A DNA stretch of 64,000 nucleotides, from positions 397,924 to 461,923 of the forward strand of contig NW_022985565.1 in the NCBI RefSeq assembly GCF_010093815.1. The letters are read 5' to 3'. Shown here in pieces: positions 45,556 through 57,768 of the stretch. The stretch's first letter is position 1. Each line of letters opens with the position of its first letter. A program made the position numbers and the translations under genes. The notes under the pieces are model-generated. The model ran no database searches. It had not been told where the DNA came from and worked only from the letters and a program-made list of their open reading frames with translations. The stretch is from Pseudovirgaria hyperparasitica. Its lineage: Eukaryota > Ascomycota > Dothideomycetes > Acrospermales > Acrospermaceae.

Positions 45556-48500
45556 GTCTAGAGCTCCGTGAAGTTTTGGGTATGTGAAAAGGCACTGATG
45601 TGTCTACCTTCGACCAGAGGCCGGACAGACAAGGTATAGGTGAGACGAATGCGCGAATGCGCTCGTAGTCGATCGGAGGTTGGCGGGTCGTTCAGGCAAT
45701 CTAGAATGGCTGCTATGGAAAAGTCTGTATGAGTTTTACGGTTCCGGCAATACATGGAAGAGGTATTTTGGGCGTAGCGTCTATGTAGACTACCAAGGGA
45801 TGAGAACGTACAATCAACTGCGAGAGTGAGGCTGTCTACAGAACGGGGTAGCGAAGGCTGGATAGGTAGAAGATAGCTGACCCCTGGAAGGGAGTAGTGT
45901 GGCTTGAGAGGGGATAGCCGGCGCGTCGACGTCGCGTTGTGCAGGATCTCGCGATACTAGGTTTCCTCCAAGAGGTCGACAGAAGTCAAACTAAGGTCGC
46001 CCTGGGTCGGCAACGAGAGCACCAGGATGCGTATTGATGAGCAGAGAAGAGGAGGGCAAGATAGAGAATGGTCCGAGAGCTGGACGGGAGAGCAACATGA
46101 ACTTTTTCCAGGAGGTTATTTCATTTCAGGCGTTGTGCCTGGCCGCGCCAAGCCCCCGTCATGCAGCGTCGGTCAAGCATTCCATTGGCCATTCGCATGC
46201 CACGCTGCCTCTGCCACCTACACTCGATGCACCAACTCTGCACCACATAAACACATTTCCTGTTTCTTCTTGATTGCTTTCTTTGACGTTACTGTATTCT
46301 TTGCAACGCTTTGCTGCCGTGACTCAACGTCTCGAGGTCCCTGAGAAGGTAGATTCTCCTCGTCCTCCTCCGTATCCTCCTCCTATTCCCCATTTGCTTG
46401 TGCTGTAGAAATCAAATTGCCACGAGTGCACGCGGCCGGTCATTGAATACTAAGGCGGTCCGTAGGTACTGCGCAGTCGGCCAGGAGCGCAGATCATAAC
46501 GAACAAGACATGAATGGGATCAAGCCACCAGCTAGACGATTTAGCGTAACGACTCTCATTGGAGACTTGCCATCCCGATTCCCTGTCCTTTGTCCGAGGA
46601 ATTATAGAAAAGGGGTCGGATGGCCGAATCACAAGTGGCATAGTGCTCTATCTCACGTGTTTTCAATCATGTGCATGCGACTACGGATGACAAGAGCAGT
46701 ACCTGAACATTAGTATATCTAGTGAGAAAAAGAATTTGATATACTAAATTCTTTCTTCCTGCCCGACATCAGTATGTGGTACTCCCCTGACGACCTTACA
46801 CGATGGCCGCTGGCGAGGGAGTGGTCACGACGAGTACTGTAATGCAGTGCCCAAGAGCATCTAGATCTTGCTTAGCGAACGTGCTCCGATTGGACTCCCA
46901 ATGCTTCGCGGAACATCTTATGATACACCAGACCGTCTATCAGTTCTCGGGACTAAAATATCGTTTTTGCGCAACGGCGAAAACTGGAGCCACGATTGGC
47001 TGCACTCCCTCTATCGTTCCGTCCGGCGATAACACGACTATCATTCGCTTAGCCCTAACTACAGTTCATTTATTGCATGTTATGACAAGAGCCAACAACT
47101 CGTATTCTACGCAAGTTCACTGGTTAGAGCCATGTGTCGAGCCATTACAACGCCGCACAGTGTGAGTTGAGTGGCACGCCGCGTGTATCCGCGTTACCTC
47201 ATACAAAACATATTGCTCAGGCTCTTGGGAACATCCGACTTCGATGTCCCTGGACTCGCATGCCGTGTAGAGGATCTGACGCTACTGATAGAAGACATGC
47301 TAGTCTGGAGACTGATCTTCGGTAACTGGAACAGGTCTTCAAAGTCAACATGTCATCCATGTGTCATCGGCGCATTCGGATCTGATAATATCAAATTTCC
47401 ATAACGACGGATAGGTCGACTAAACTTTCAAGGCTATGCTGAAGTCCACATCATTTATTATGACTGGAAGGGAGGGATTGGCCTGGAAAAAGAAGGACAA
47501 CAGCAGAAACGCGACCAGGTGCGACTCAAAGTTGCATGTTTGGGTAATACTGCTGCGGACCGTCATCATTAATCAGAATGCGGCACGCTGGCTCACTTTA
47601 TCGCACAACCATGCAGCCACTGTCCATTTCGCCGACGTGGATTGACAAACCCAAATGGGATTCAAGTAGATAGTCCATGCCTTGACGGCCTCCCAGGTTT
47701 TGATGAGGATGCGATTGCAAGATATGACGCCACCGCGAGGGCTAACACACTGACGAGGCCATGAGACGTGAGCAGAGAGTCTTTATAAAAGAAAGTCAGA
47801 TCCATGTCATCGGGGCATTGAGGCAGGCAGACAGATAAGGATGCTTGCTGCCTGGTGAGCTTCACATGTCAAGGACAGCTAGATGTCTAGCTGTGACCAA
47901 GGTTCGAGGAAGAGAGAATGACAGACCTGGCTTCATGGTGGGGCATTTGAAACAATAGCTTTCTCAAGTGGTTCTTCCGGGGCTGCTACTCTTCCGTCAT
48001 ACAAAGACATTGAGCCAAGGCCAAGCGTATTGTTTGAGAATTCATAAGCTTCATCTTTTTGTGGGAATGCTGAGTGCACTTCGCCCGCCAGCCGCGGTAG
48101 TTGCGCCTCCACCATCAGTAACCGTATTATACTGGCATTTTGCATAGCCCCTCATGTGCCGCAAGGACTATGACCGTCTAGGTCAGAGGGGTAGTTCCCG
48201 TACTCAAAGGTCGAATCAAATGCTCAAACTTGCCATGTGGATAACTATGACTTCAAGAAGGCAGAGCCTCCAGAACGGATACCGTCCGTGACATTCCTTG
48301 ACATGTTTCTTGTTTACATTCCCGGTTGTTATTTTTGGAAGCGGGTGCCGCGGGGCCTCACGGGCGCTTAGGCATTAGCTAAGACTGGCCATACCCAGTG
48401 GGCATCATGGTTCAATCAACATTTTCATAAGACGTATTTTACAGATCAAGACAGCAGACATTTAGAGGGATCACGATCTTCTGTTATCCTTATATTTAGC

Positions 48501-50398
48501 CTTGTGATGCCTATCATTGCCCAGTACTGAATGAAAAAATAAGTTCTACCGCGATAGCAATGCGGTTCTTGTGCTTCTATCGTGATTAGATGGAATTCAC
48601 CACTCAGATGGATCTAGCTATTATCGAATTCTACCAGTCTACCTTACCTTTTGGCCCTATCAGATCGAGGTCGTGTACGCCCTCACATTCATGGTTGTTG
48701 CACAGGCCAAAGTCGATCAACAATCGCTCAAGTGGTGACATGCGGCGGGACCGCAGTCGATTGAACGTGCACGCGATATGCAGTCCTATTAACAAAGTCA
48801 ACAGCTCTTGGAGGCATGGATCGAAGATAATTACAATACATGTCGAATTTTCTACGCCCTTTGTAACTGGGCTTCCCGCTGACCGAGGTATCGCAACGCC
48901 CGCAGCCATGACTATATGGTTGAGGCTGTGACCTCGTAAGCAAAAACGACTGTACATTGTCGGTCGCATGGTAGCCTTGTATATACTTCACAGCCTGCAC
49001 AGCCCTACAGAAGGGGGCGATGTGTATGGATATGGATGAAACCAACAAATTGTGGCACCGCTTGCCATTGTATTACATGGGTGATCGAATCATCTTCTAT
49101 CAGGGGCCTCTATGCTGATTCGTGAGCTGCTTGGGAACTTGACACTCTCTTGTGTGTGTACTACTGTGTGCCCGTCAGCATTCTGACATGCTGGGGTCGG
49201 GGTCCTCATGTCACACCACACTTTGGTCATTGGCTTGAGCAGTGTGAACGGGCTGTTATTGGAGGAACCAATGTCGCCGGTCTATATCTCCGGTGACGGT
49301 AAGGATGTAGGTACCTGCGTTGCTTGAAAGCATCAAGCAACATCCATGGATGACGATGCTCGTGCCTTAGCGACGCAAGTCCGCTACCATACGAGGACAT
49401 GCAGGATGTTATCCTGTTGCTGGACATAGACGGCAGACATCATTTGGTGAGGACTCCTCCCAGCGGATGATTTCGCAAGGTCTCAATTAGCAGCGCAACA
49501 TGCAGCGAGCGATCGATGCCTAGGACACATACATACTGGTCCAAGCAGGCGGGGAAGCGCATTGCACTTGCGCAGCCCGTAGTATACGGCAGAGAAACAG
49601 CTATGCTATAGCAGCCAAACGAGAAACAGGCAGTCATGATGCATCCATCCCACGAGAGCGATAGTAATTAGTCTGGTCTCTTGCTGGTGCATAGAATGTT
49701 GGAAGCCTGCGGCTTGAACCGAATGGCTGGTAGTGGTGAGCATATACCCTAAAATAGAACACATGGGGCCTCTACACCAACAATATATCAGCTAAATCAG
49801 CCGGAAACGACATAGTCCGTGTCATCATGGCCAATGAGATAATAGGACGTGGGTGAAAAAGCGGCGCATGGAGCGTTTTGGCGAGACGTCTTGGCTGCGG
49901 CAGTAGGTTCGAACGGCTACGTGAGAAAGCAGGCTAGGAGTCTAGGACTGTGATCCAAGGGCTGTTGTAATCAGTGGAATACTGGGGCCAAGTTCCGCTG
50001 CCTTTGGCTTGATAAACCGCCGCTTCCCTCGTCTTCTAATTTTAGGTCCTCTCACTCCCACACACACACACATACACACTCCACGATTACCGCTCCACAA
50101 CACCACACATTACTTTCACGTACCTTTTCTGCGCTCGTCTTCAGCCTTTTCGTCCCAGCTACTCAAGAGCCTCATCTCCATCTTGTTGTTCCCTTTCGCC
50201 TGGTTCTCTCACTACTTTATCCTCCAGCGCGCACCTGGACTTGCATAGCTCTCTGCACACGTCGCGCATAACCCATCTTCTCCGACGCGCAGCACCCGCA
50301 TTCACACCTTAACATAATCTCTGCCCCGTGCAGCATCCTTCGATCGTCCAGATCAGACACACAGCTACCAATGCAATAGCAACTTACTCACTGTCACT
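45556..50398. other. Long intergenic region, no gene recognised
   Basis: About 4.8 kb between the divergent Msb1 (-) and RlmA-like (+) genes. Frames up to 120 aa (46803-47165) and 113 aa (48590-48931) lack motifs and splice support. There are no microsatellite blocks like those near flbC. The Msb1 5' leader probably occupies about 45,556-46,000; the last 400 bases before 50,399 are pyrimidine-rich with a CA run at 50,060 and look like the RlmA promoter and leader. Confidence 0.5.
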
Positions 50399-51317
50399 AT
50401 GGGTCGCAGAAAGATTGAGATCAAAGCCATCAAGGATGACAGAAATCGTTCTGTGTAAGTGATATCGCCGTCTTGCTACCTCAATCGCACCCACCACTAA
50501 CGCAACACAGAACGTTTCTCAAGCGCAAAGGCGGTCTTTTCAAAAAAGCGCATGAACTCTCTGTACTCTGTTCTGTCGATGTTGCAGTGATCATCTTCGG
50601 TCATAACAAGAAGCTCTACGAGTTTTCCTCTGGTGATATCAACGACACCATTGGTCGTTACCAATATGTACGTTCAATCTGCTTTGGCTCAATCACACAA
50701 GGCTAATTAGAACAGTATGGCGGTGCTCATGAGCATAAGGGACCGGAAGATTTCATGGGCAAGGGCGATGACGATGACGATATCGATGAAGAAGGCGGAG
50801 GCAGCCCTCTACCGGGCTCACATTCCCCGCCTGAGAATTCCATGATGCCTCAACACCTTCAGCACCAACCACAATTCCAACATATCAGGCACACGACCCC
50901 ATCTGCTTCTCCGCCGATGCCCAACGGAGTCCCTTTCCACCACCGGGGTGTTTCCCCGCAGCCGCATGGCGTTTCGCGTCCCAACTCTCGAACAGCTCAT
51001 GTGCGGCGAAACTCGAATCTCGCCCCTCCCCACCATCAGTCGCAGCCTCCCCCACCACCAAATAACTATGCATATATGCCAAACCCGCCTTTCTATAACC
51101 CACAGGCACAACAACAAGGCATGCCACCCAAGCCGCCAGCTCCTCCACAGCCACCACAGTTTCAATACACACATCCTCCTCCACAGCAGCATTCACAAGT
51201 GCAGTATCTTCAACAACAAGAACAGCGACGACAGTCAATGCCGCCAGTCTTTTCACAGGCGCAGGACCGGGCTGCGCCACCTCCAGCTCCTCAAGCACAC
51301 ATGGGACAGCCAGGCCA

Positions 51318-51348
<31 letters not shown>

Positions 51349-52347
51349 CACCAACAACAGCAGCAGCAGCAACAACAACAGCAGCAGCAGCAGCAGCAGC
51401 AACAACAACAACAGCAGCATCACAACCAACCCCAGAACCAGCATCACAATCAGCCTTCACCACCTCAACCAGAACAAAATTTTCAGAGTCCTCCAATTCC
51501 GCAGCCCAAGGCGCTCCCAGCTTCGGCAAAGAAACATAGCATATTTACGCCCATTGATGACAGCAATTCTGTCTTAGCAACACATTGGGGCAGAACCACA
51601 TCGTCTGCTGAACTGACGCGAAGTGAGATAAAGGTCGAACCAAATAGATCTCAATCCATAGACGTGGGACACGTATCTCGGCAGCAGCCTCCACCGCCCG
51701 CCCCTTCGCACAAGCATCAGGACCAAAAAGTCCTTGCATCGCCAGGACTAGCATCGCGGCAGCTGCCTCCCCAACCACAGCGAACATCATCTGCGTCATC
51801 AGCTCCTAACGTCGGGCCGCCTTCTCGTGCCAACAGCATGACAAACGGGCCCCCACGTCCAAGGCTCAAAGTACAGATACCTAGCGAGCAGTCTGATGCG
51901 GGCAGTGCCACTGCCGACTCTTCGCCTAAAGACACTGGAACAACGGGAGCAACTCCTGCAAGAGCAAACACCGAGACCTCTCACTCGTCAGGAGTTGTGC
52001 TACCACCACCTTCTCCAAGTGCAAGCGCGCTCCTCAGTGCAGGTGCCTCGGGGCCTCCAAATCCGTTCGCGCGTCCACATCCTCCAGGTGGATTCAGCAA
52101 TAGAGATAACATGGAAACGCCTATCTCAGCACTGCCCAGTCGTTTCGTAGAAAACAATCTTCTGCCATCTCCGTCAAGCTTCTACCCGGAGTGGGGCTTC
52201 GGACGCGAGAACAACATGCTACCAAGCCCACTAGCATTCCCGACTCCAGTCGTGACTAATGGGCCAAGTTTCCGCGACGAAGATGAACGAAAGCGGAAGA
52301 CATCTGACGCCGGCGATGTGTCTCAGGCCAAGCGTATCAAGGCCTGA
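50399..52347 (+). CDS. rlmA: RlmA-like MADS-box (MEF2-type) transcription factor
   Basis: Exons: 50399-50454, 50511-50667 and 50716-52347; introns of 56 and 48 bp; product 614 aa. Residues 1-60 are a MEF2-type MADS box: [39 protein letters not shown] and [20 protein letters not shown]. The MEF2-like extension follows ([14 protein letters not shown]). The remainder is Pro/Gln/Ser-rich with a polyGln tract (about residues 272-306), acidic DDDDD near residue 88, and a C-terminal basic KRKTSDAGD and QAKRIKA. Fungal Rlm1/RlmA is the target of the cell-wall-integrity MAP kinase and activates wall genes (family knowledge). The first intron falls inside the MADS box, so a plain ORF call misses the first 19 residues and the start. 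The ATG is the only one that gives the MADS opening. Confidence 0.92.
51316..51418 (+). repeat. CAG/CAA repeat encoding polyglutamine
   Basis: About 33 Gln codons with one His interruption, in alternating blocks of CAG and CAA. The reverse strand gives a polyleucine shadow frame. Confidence 0.9.
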
Positions 52348-53409
52348 TCTGTTTGACAGGGTGGCTCTTCACTACGCACGTGCAACATCGTTACGACCTG
52401 TGGTATTACAGCGCAACCAAAGAGTTCTACGACCTCTCATAGTTTTGGAGTTTTTTTGGCGCATCTTTGTATCACTACATTTTGCGGTTTTATGCTCGAT
52501 ACCTTTTCTCGCTCTATCTTATTTGGAGATACCAACATCGTCACGTTCCAAGAGGGCGGCTTGGGGAAGTAACTCTCTATGGGAGGACTCTGAGATCAGA
52601 GTGTGATTTCAAGAGGTTGCAGCGTATCCCTTGAAGATGGACTAGGACTTTCATCGAATGCTCTGTGACAGTAGAAGAAGGTATATAGGATCAGTAAAAC
52701 ACAGTAGCATGATTCTGGAGCGAGCAAATATCGTACAATCGTGGCCTCCTTAGGTCGTTTGACCTTGATCTTGTGACATTTGCGACACTATTTATGTAAC
52801 ATTAAGTGACACTGACGCAGTAGAAGGCTTCACAGGGCTCGAATTGGAGCATACCGAGTGCATTCGCGAACACCTCACCTGCACGCACTCAGGGCGCCAA
52901 GAATAGTAGAGTATTGCGTCACAGTTTGCAGCTACCTCTCCTTTCCTTAAATTAGTAGGTTGGCTGTAGGAACTATTACGACTAGGTGCCCCACTATCTA
53001 TAACGTTAAAACCATCCGGATAGCGGCCCAATCCTCGATCAGCGCGCGCGACCTACGAGTTCTCGCGACCTTCTCCTGTTTGGTTGTTTACCTCACAAAG
53101 ACACATTCATTTACTTAGGTTCTGCGCTTGCCGACAGTCGTACATGTTTCACTGTCGCACGTAAACTAGTTTGGTGCAGTGTCATTTGCAGCGACCTCTC
53201 ACCAAGGACCACCACACCTGTACCGCGGCCCCTCTTCATCGACAGCCTCTCAGCCGCACAAGGTGACTGAGCCTCAAGGTCGCCGTGACAATTACTTGAA
53301 GATCACAATCCCATCTCTACTCGTCTCCATAACTCTTCCCCTCTATCATTTGTCCCGTATCACTACTCTCCGTGCCTTGTCGGGTCAAACCAGCCGTCAG
53401 TCCGTGAAG
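52348..53409. other. Intergenic between rlmA and the penta-EF-hand gene
   Basis: No coding region recognised. The first 300 bases are likely the rlmA 3' UTR; the last 200 are a C/T-rich leader for the next gene. Confidence 0.55.
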
Positions 53410-54583
53410 ATGGCATACAACAAAGGATACAATCCAGATGCTTTACCTGCACACGCGGAGCCCGAGCAGGTAAGCTGGCTCAACAAGATATCCGGTCCTA
53501 TCTTCGGGCATTCCTGTAGTTTGTAAGCTTACACCAGGCTATTTAGGCAGCTCAAATGCTCTCCCAAACCCCTTCGTCGTCATCTCGTCCTCCGCCGCGT
53601 ACGACCTCTGCGCGGCCAGATTACAACAAGCCTCCCCCACCGACACCCAACAACATGCGCCACGACGACCGGTATAGGCTTCCTTCACAACAGACATATA
53701 ACAGTGCAGGTGGGGGTCACCTTGACCAACATTTTTCGGGGAGATATGACTCTAGACCTCATCCTCACCAAGACCCTTACAGAGATCCGTATCACAGCCA
53801 TAATATAGGAAGTCCGCCTCCGCCCTCCAACTATGGGCGTGGTCCGCCGCCGCAACAGCACAACCGGCCCCCTGCTAGGCCTCCAGCGACACCTGCTCCA
53901 CCGAAAGATGGAAATGATAGGGAAGCGCTGTGGAGGCTGTTCGGGGCTGTCGACAAAGATCGTATGTGCTCAGCTCGTTCCAACGGTACTCCGTCAAACA
54001 GAACCCCATGGCTGACAGTTCGCAGGAAGCGGTCAACTAGATGAGCAAGAGCTCCGTGCTGCACTTGTTAATGGTGACTGGTCTGCTTTTGATTCTCACA
54101 CAGTCAAGATGATGATTCGAATGTTTGATACAGACAGATCAGGGTCGATCAGCTTCGAAGAGTTTTGTGGGCTATGGGGCTTCCTGAACGCCTGGCGCGG
54201 GTTGTTCGATCGTTTCGACCTTGACCACTCAGGCAACATCTCATACAATGAATTTAGCGACGCGTTGGTCGCGTTTGGCTACCGTTTGTCGCCACAATTC
54301 GTCTCCTTGCTGTTCCGCACCTACGACCGTCGTGGGGAGAATGCCATTGGATTCGATCTGTTTGTACAGGCATGCATTAGCTTGAAGCGCATGACGGATG
54401 TGTTCAAGAAGTACGACGAGGACCGCGATGGATATATTACGTTGAGCTTGTAAGGTTACCTGATGTTTTGGTTCAGGAATTTTGCTGACTAACATGTCCT
54501 GAAGCGAGGAATTCCTGACAGGTGCGCAGGCGCTCTTCTTGTTCAACAGCATCTCCCCGGAAACTGATACAGGGCTGTACTAG
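53410..54583 (+). CDS. PEF1: Penta-EF-hand calcium-binding protein (ALG-2/Pef1-like)
   Basis: Four exons: 53410-53469, 53547-53961, 54026-54449 and 54505-54583; product 325 aa. Intron 3 contains a textbook branch site (gctgactaac). The N-terminal 140 residues are Pro/Gln/Tyr-rich and disordered, as in fungal Pef1 proteins. The calcium-binding half starts at about residue 150 with five EF-hands: DKDRSGQLDEQEL, DTDRSGSISFEEF, DLDHSGNISYNEF, the degenerate RRGENAIGFDLF, and DEDRDGYITLSFEEF near the C-terminus. The family dimerises through the fifth hand and works as a calcium adaptor in ESCRT/ER-exit and polarity processes (known for ALG-2/Pef1). Start: MAYNKGY at 53410, chosen because the following exon joins in phase; an upstream ATG-less frame opens at 53179. 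Confidence 0.9.
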
Positions 54584-55078
54584 AAATCATTCGTCAACGT
54601 TAACACACATAGTCAAAGTTACGGCTCCCCAGTGGCCTGCTTTCGCTGTGGTCCACACCTAAATATGTCAGCATGCAAATGCGCCCGACGATATTTACTA
54701 GCGTCTCGATTGCAGCCAGGGAAAATCCACGAGGAAGGAGTAAGAGTGGGACTACAGCCATCATATAGCAGAGTCGAAACATTAGGATATTCATGACCTC
54801 AGTAACGTCAAGTTTGGCAACTATTTTTGACCAGTCAAAACATCTGGGACAACTGAGTAGCTATGTGGGTATAGTATGTATGTGACGCGGTATAGTGCGG
54901 AACAGGGGATTTCGGCTAGATTTTCATGGATATAGATACCCGTACGATTGAAATGGATATATGACGACTTGATGTAAGCCAGTGGCCCAAGACGGAGATT
55001 CATGAGTTTTCATATTGAAATTTCAACACCAGTAGGCTACTTTTTGACTTCGAAGATATGTGGGTAAGCCTCTTAGGA
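54584..55078. other. Convergent intergenic region
   Basis: Between the penta-EF-hand gene (+) and the MFS gene (-). No coding region or repeat array is seen. Confidence 0.6.
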
Positions 55079-56990
55079 CTACACCTTTTCTGCTATCCCA
55101 TCCAATTTTCCCGACTGCCTCTTCGTCTCCTCCTTACGTATCCTTCTCGCTTCATCCGCCTCCTTCTTCCTCTCGACTTCACCCTCCAGTCCCTGCTTCA
55201 ACTCCTTATGCTCCCTTCTCAATTGGTTCTTCCTGATGAACAAGCCTGAAACCAGCCCAACAAATGCAATCACTGTGTACATAATCCACATCTTACTCAG
55301 ACTAGCCGCAAACGCCGTACGGACGACATCACGCTGTACCTCTGGCAGTGCATTTGCCACCCCAACATTGGCAACAGCGTTGGCGCCGCTGAGCTGCGCG
55401 GCAGTCCGACCACCCACAGCCGCGGTAAGTTCGGCCGTATGCGACTCCATGACATTCTGGAAGACGACAGTGCCAATGACGACAGAGATCGCGGTGCCAA
55501 GATTGCGCGTGAAGCCGAACGTCGCCGTTGCACTGGCAATGTCACGCGGTGAGATGCCTGACTGTAGTGCGATCAGGGGGCTCTGGAAGTTTGGTCCGAC
55601 GCCGATGCCGGCGACGGCCTGGTAGAGGATGATTTTGGCCCATGAGGAGGTTGGGGTCAGGTCGATGAAGAGGCCGGTGCCGAGGGTCATGAGCGCCATG
55701 CCGGCCCAGATGGGCGGGAGGTAGAGGCCCGTTTTCCGGATCAGGACGCCTACGCCGGCGGAGGCGAATGAGAGGGCGAGGACGGTGGGGAGGTAGTAGA
55801 CGCCGGAGAGGATTGGGGTTGCGCCGAGGACGACCTGGAAGTAGAGGGGGAGGAAGTAGGAGGCGGCGACGAAGTTTGCGCCGTGGCAGAAGCAGACGCC
55901 CAGGGCGGCGAGGTTGGAGCGGTGTTGGAAGATGCGGAGCGGGATTATGGGGTACTTGGCGAGCTTCCATTCGTTTAGGAAGAAGATGAAGATGGTGAAT
56001 GCGCCGAAGACGATCAGGCAGAGGACCGTGGCTGATTTCCATGGGTGGGTGATGCCTCCGAATTCGAGTCCGAGGAGGAACATTACGGTCCCGCCGGTGA
56101 TGAGGAGCGCTCCGAGCCAGTCGATGGCTTTGATGCCTTCCCAGAGCGGAGTTCTGGGGTTGTGTAGGTCCAGAAAGAAGAAGATGATAACGAATGCGAT
56201 TCCGTCCAGTGGGAGATTGATGTAGAAACACCATCTCCAGGTTACGAATTGCGAGAAAGCACCTCCCATGATCGGACCCAAGGCAGAGGCAATGGCCCAG
56301 ACGCCTCCGATGATTCCGTAATACGCACTGCGCTTGCGCATGCTGAAGAGATCCCCAATGCAGATGTTTACCAGGATTACCAATCCACCTCCGCCAACGC
56401 CTTGGATGGCGCGAGCAACAATGAGCATGCCAATGTTGACCGCAACCCCGGCAAGCAGCGATCCTATGAAGAAAACAACGTTGGCGATCAGTAGAACAGG
56501 TTTCCGGCCCCAAATGTCCGAGAACTTGCCCCACAACGGAGTCGAGGCAGCATTGCCTAGGAGGTATGCAGAGCCGATCCAGGTATAGCCAGCCGTGGAG
56601 CCGAAATGCTCGGATATCGAGGGCAAGGCGGTTGTGATAATGGTGACGTCTATGGCAGCAAGGAACACTGCGATCTGAAAAAAAAAAACTGTCAGTCTGT
56701 AGTTGCTTCGTTTTCGCGAAGAATCAGCGTACGCCCAGTGCCAGCATGATTATAGCTGTCGTCCCCTTACTTCTCTGTGGCTCCTCGTCGTCGTTGGTTG
56801 CAACAGTATCGGCCTCATTCTTCGCCTGAGTCATGCCTATCCGCTCTTTTACCATGCCTCCATCGTCTTGATGGCTTTGCTGGAGCGGAGGTTCTGGAGT
56901 GCCAGCAGCACTTGAAGTGCTCTGCGTTCCATCTTCAACTCTCTTCACCGAATCGGCATTTTGCGAGTGGTCGTCCTCGGTGTGGACCAT
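55079..56990 (-). CDS. MFS drug:H+ antiporter-2 type exporter (14 TM)
   Basis: Exons are 56990-56733 and 56674-55079; the 58-bp intron ends in a long T tract plus cag. The product is 617 aa. The N-terminal 75 residues are acidic and cytosolic (MVHTEDDHSQN). About fourteen membrane segments follow. Landmarks: FLAAIDVTIITTALPSI in TM1, motif A GKFSDIWGRKPVLL after TM2, IQGVGGGGLVILVNICIGD, and motif C-like ALGPIMGGAFS. The C-terminal tail is charged and helical (RREHKELKQGLEGEVERKK). DHA2 members export drugs, toxins or siderophores; the substrate here cannot be told and no biosynthetic gene is adjacent. The start is ATG 56990; the frame further upstream begins only at a TTG. The coding strand is C-rich in the middle and G-rich in the last third. 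Confidence 0.9.
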
Positions 56991-57768
56991 GTCGGAAAAG
57001 TTAGTAGAACCGCTGACCGGGTGGCGGTAAAGCAGAAGATCAAGCCGAGTCGTGTTTGTCAAGTATGAGAGTCCAAATATGCCATGGCAGATGTGTAGAA
57101 AAAAATCCGATCTAAACCGTCATACAGAATGCTATAACACATCGGCGCCTGGTTGGCGATCGACGTTCTGATTCCCATGACATACACCGCAAAGCCCGCA
57201 ACGGCGTAATGGATTGATTGCTGCATTTCGGCATATCGGGCTCTGCGTTGACCGAGGCGACAAGAACGAGATCCTCATTGGTTCTATTTGCCCGCGTGGC
57301 TTTTCAGCCCTAGATATCAATGACTGCCAGTGATGTGGGGACCGCACACTAATGTGGAGATGCGGGTGGGACTTTGCGAGGGCGACAGCCGTTGAAGTGC
57401 GTGCAAATAAATCGGCTGAAAAAGCAGACAACAAGCCATTAATGTGCTATATATAGTTTGCATTCCATCATACCACTGGCTTGGCCTTGGACCCTCTCCT
57501 AACCTACCTGGCCAGCCTATACGCCACATCCGTGCGCTGGCTGCCTTGTTGTACTTCCATATCGATATAATTAGGAAAGTTTCTCTCTACTAAAGAGCTG
57601 CCTCAATCCATTGATACACTGGCTTCGCTATTATGCATCTAATGACAAGGTAGCTTTGCTCGACCTCTAATATCTTTTCTCAGGCATATTTTCTCCCAGA
57701 ACACCATCGTTCACAATGAAAATCTTCTGGGCATTTATACGATATGGTATTGTTATCACCATCTAATG
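56991..57768. other. Intergenic, no gene recognised
   Basis: Between two minus-strand genes. Includes the MFS upstream region; small frames only. Confidence 0.6.

Noticed and set aside
51253-51447. Polyleucine minus-strand frame
   Set aside because: Antisense of the polyglutamine codons.
55542-56534. 330-aa frame overlapping the MFS gene
   Set aside because: A shifted-frame shadow, Arg/Pro/His-rich, with no membrane segments.
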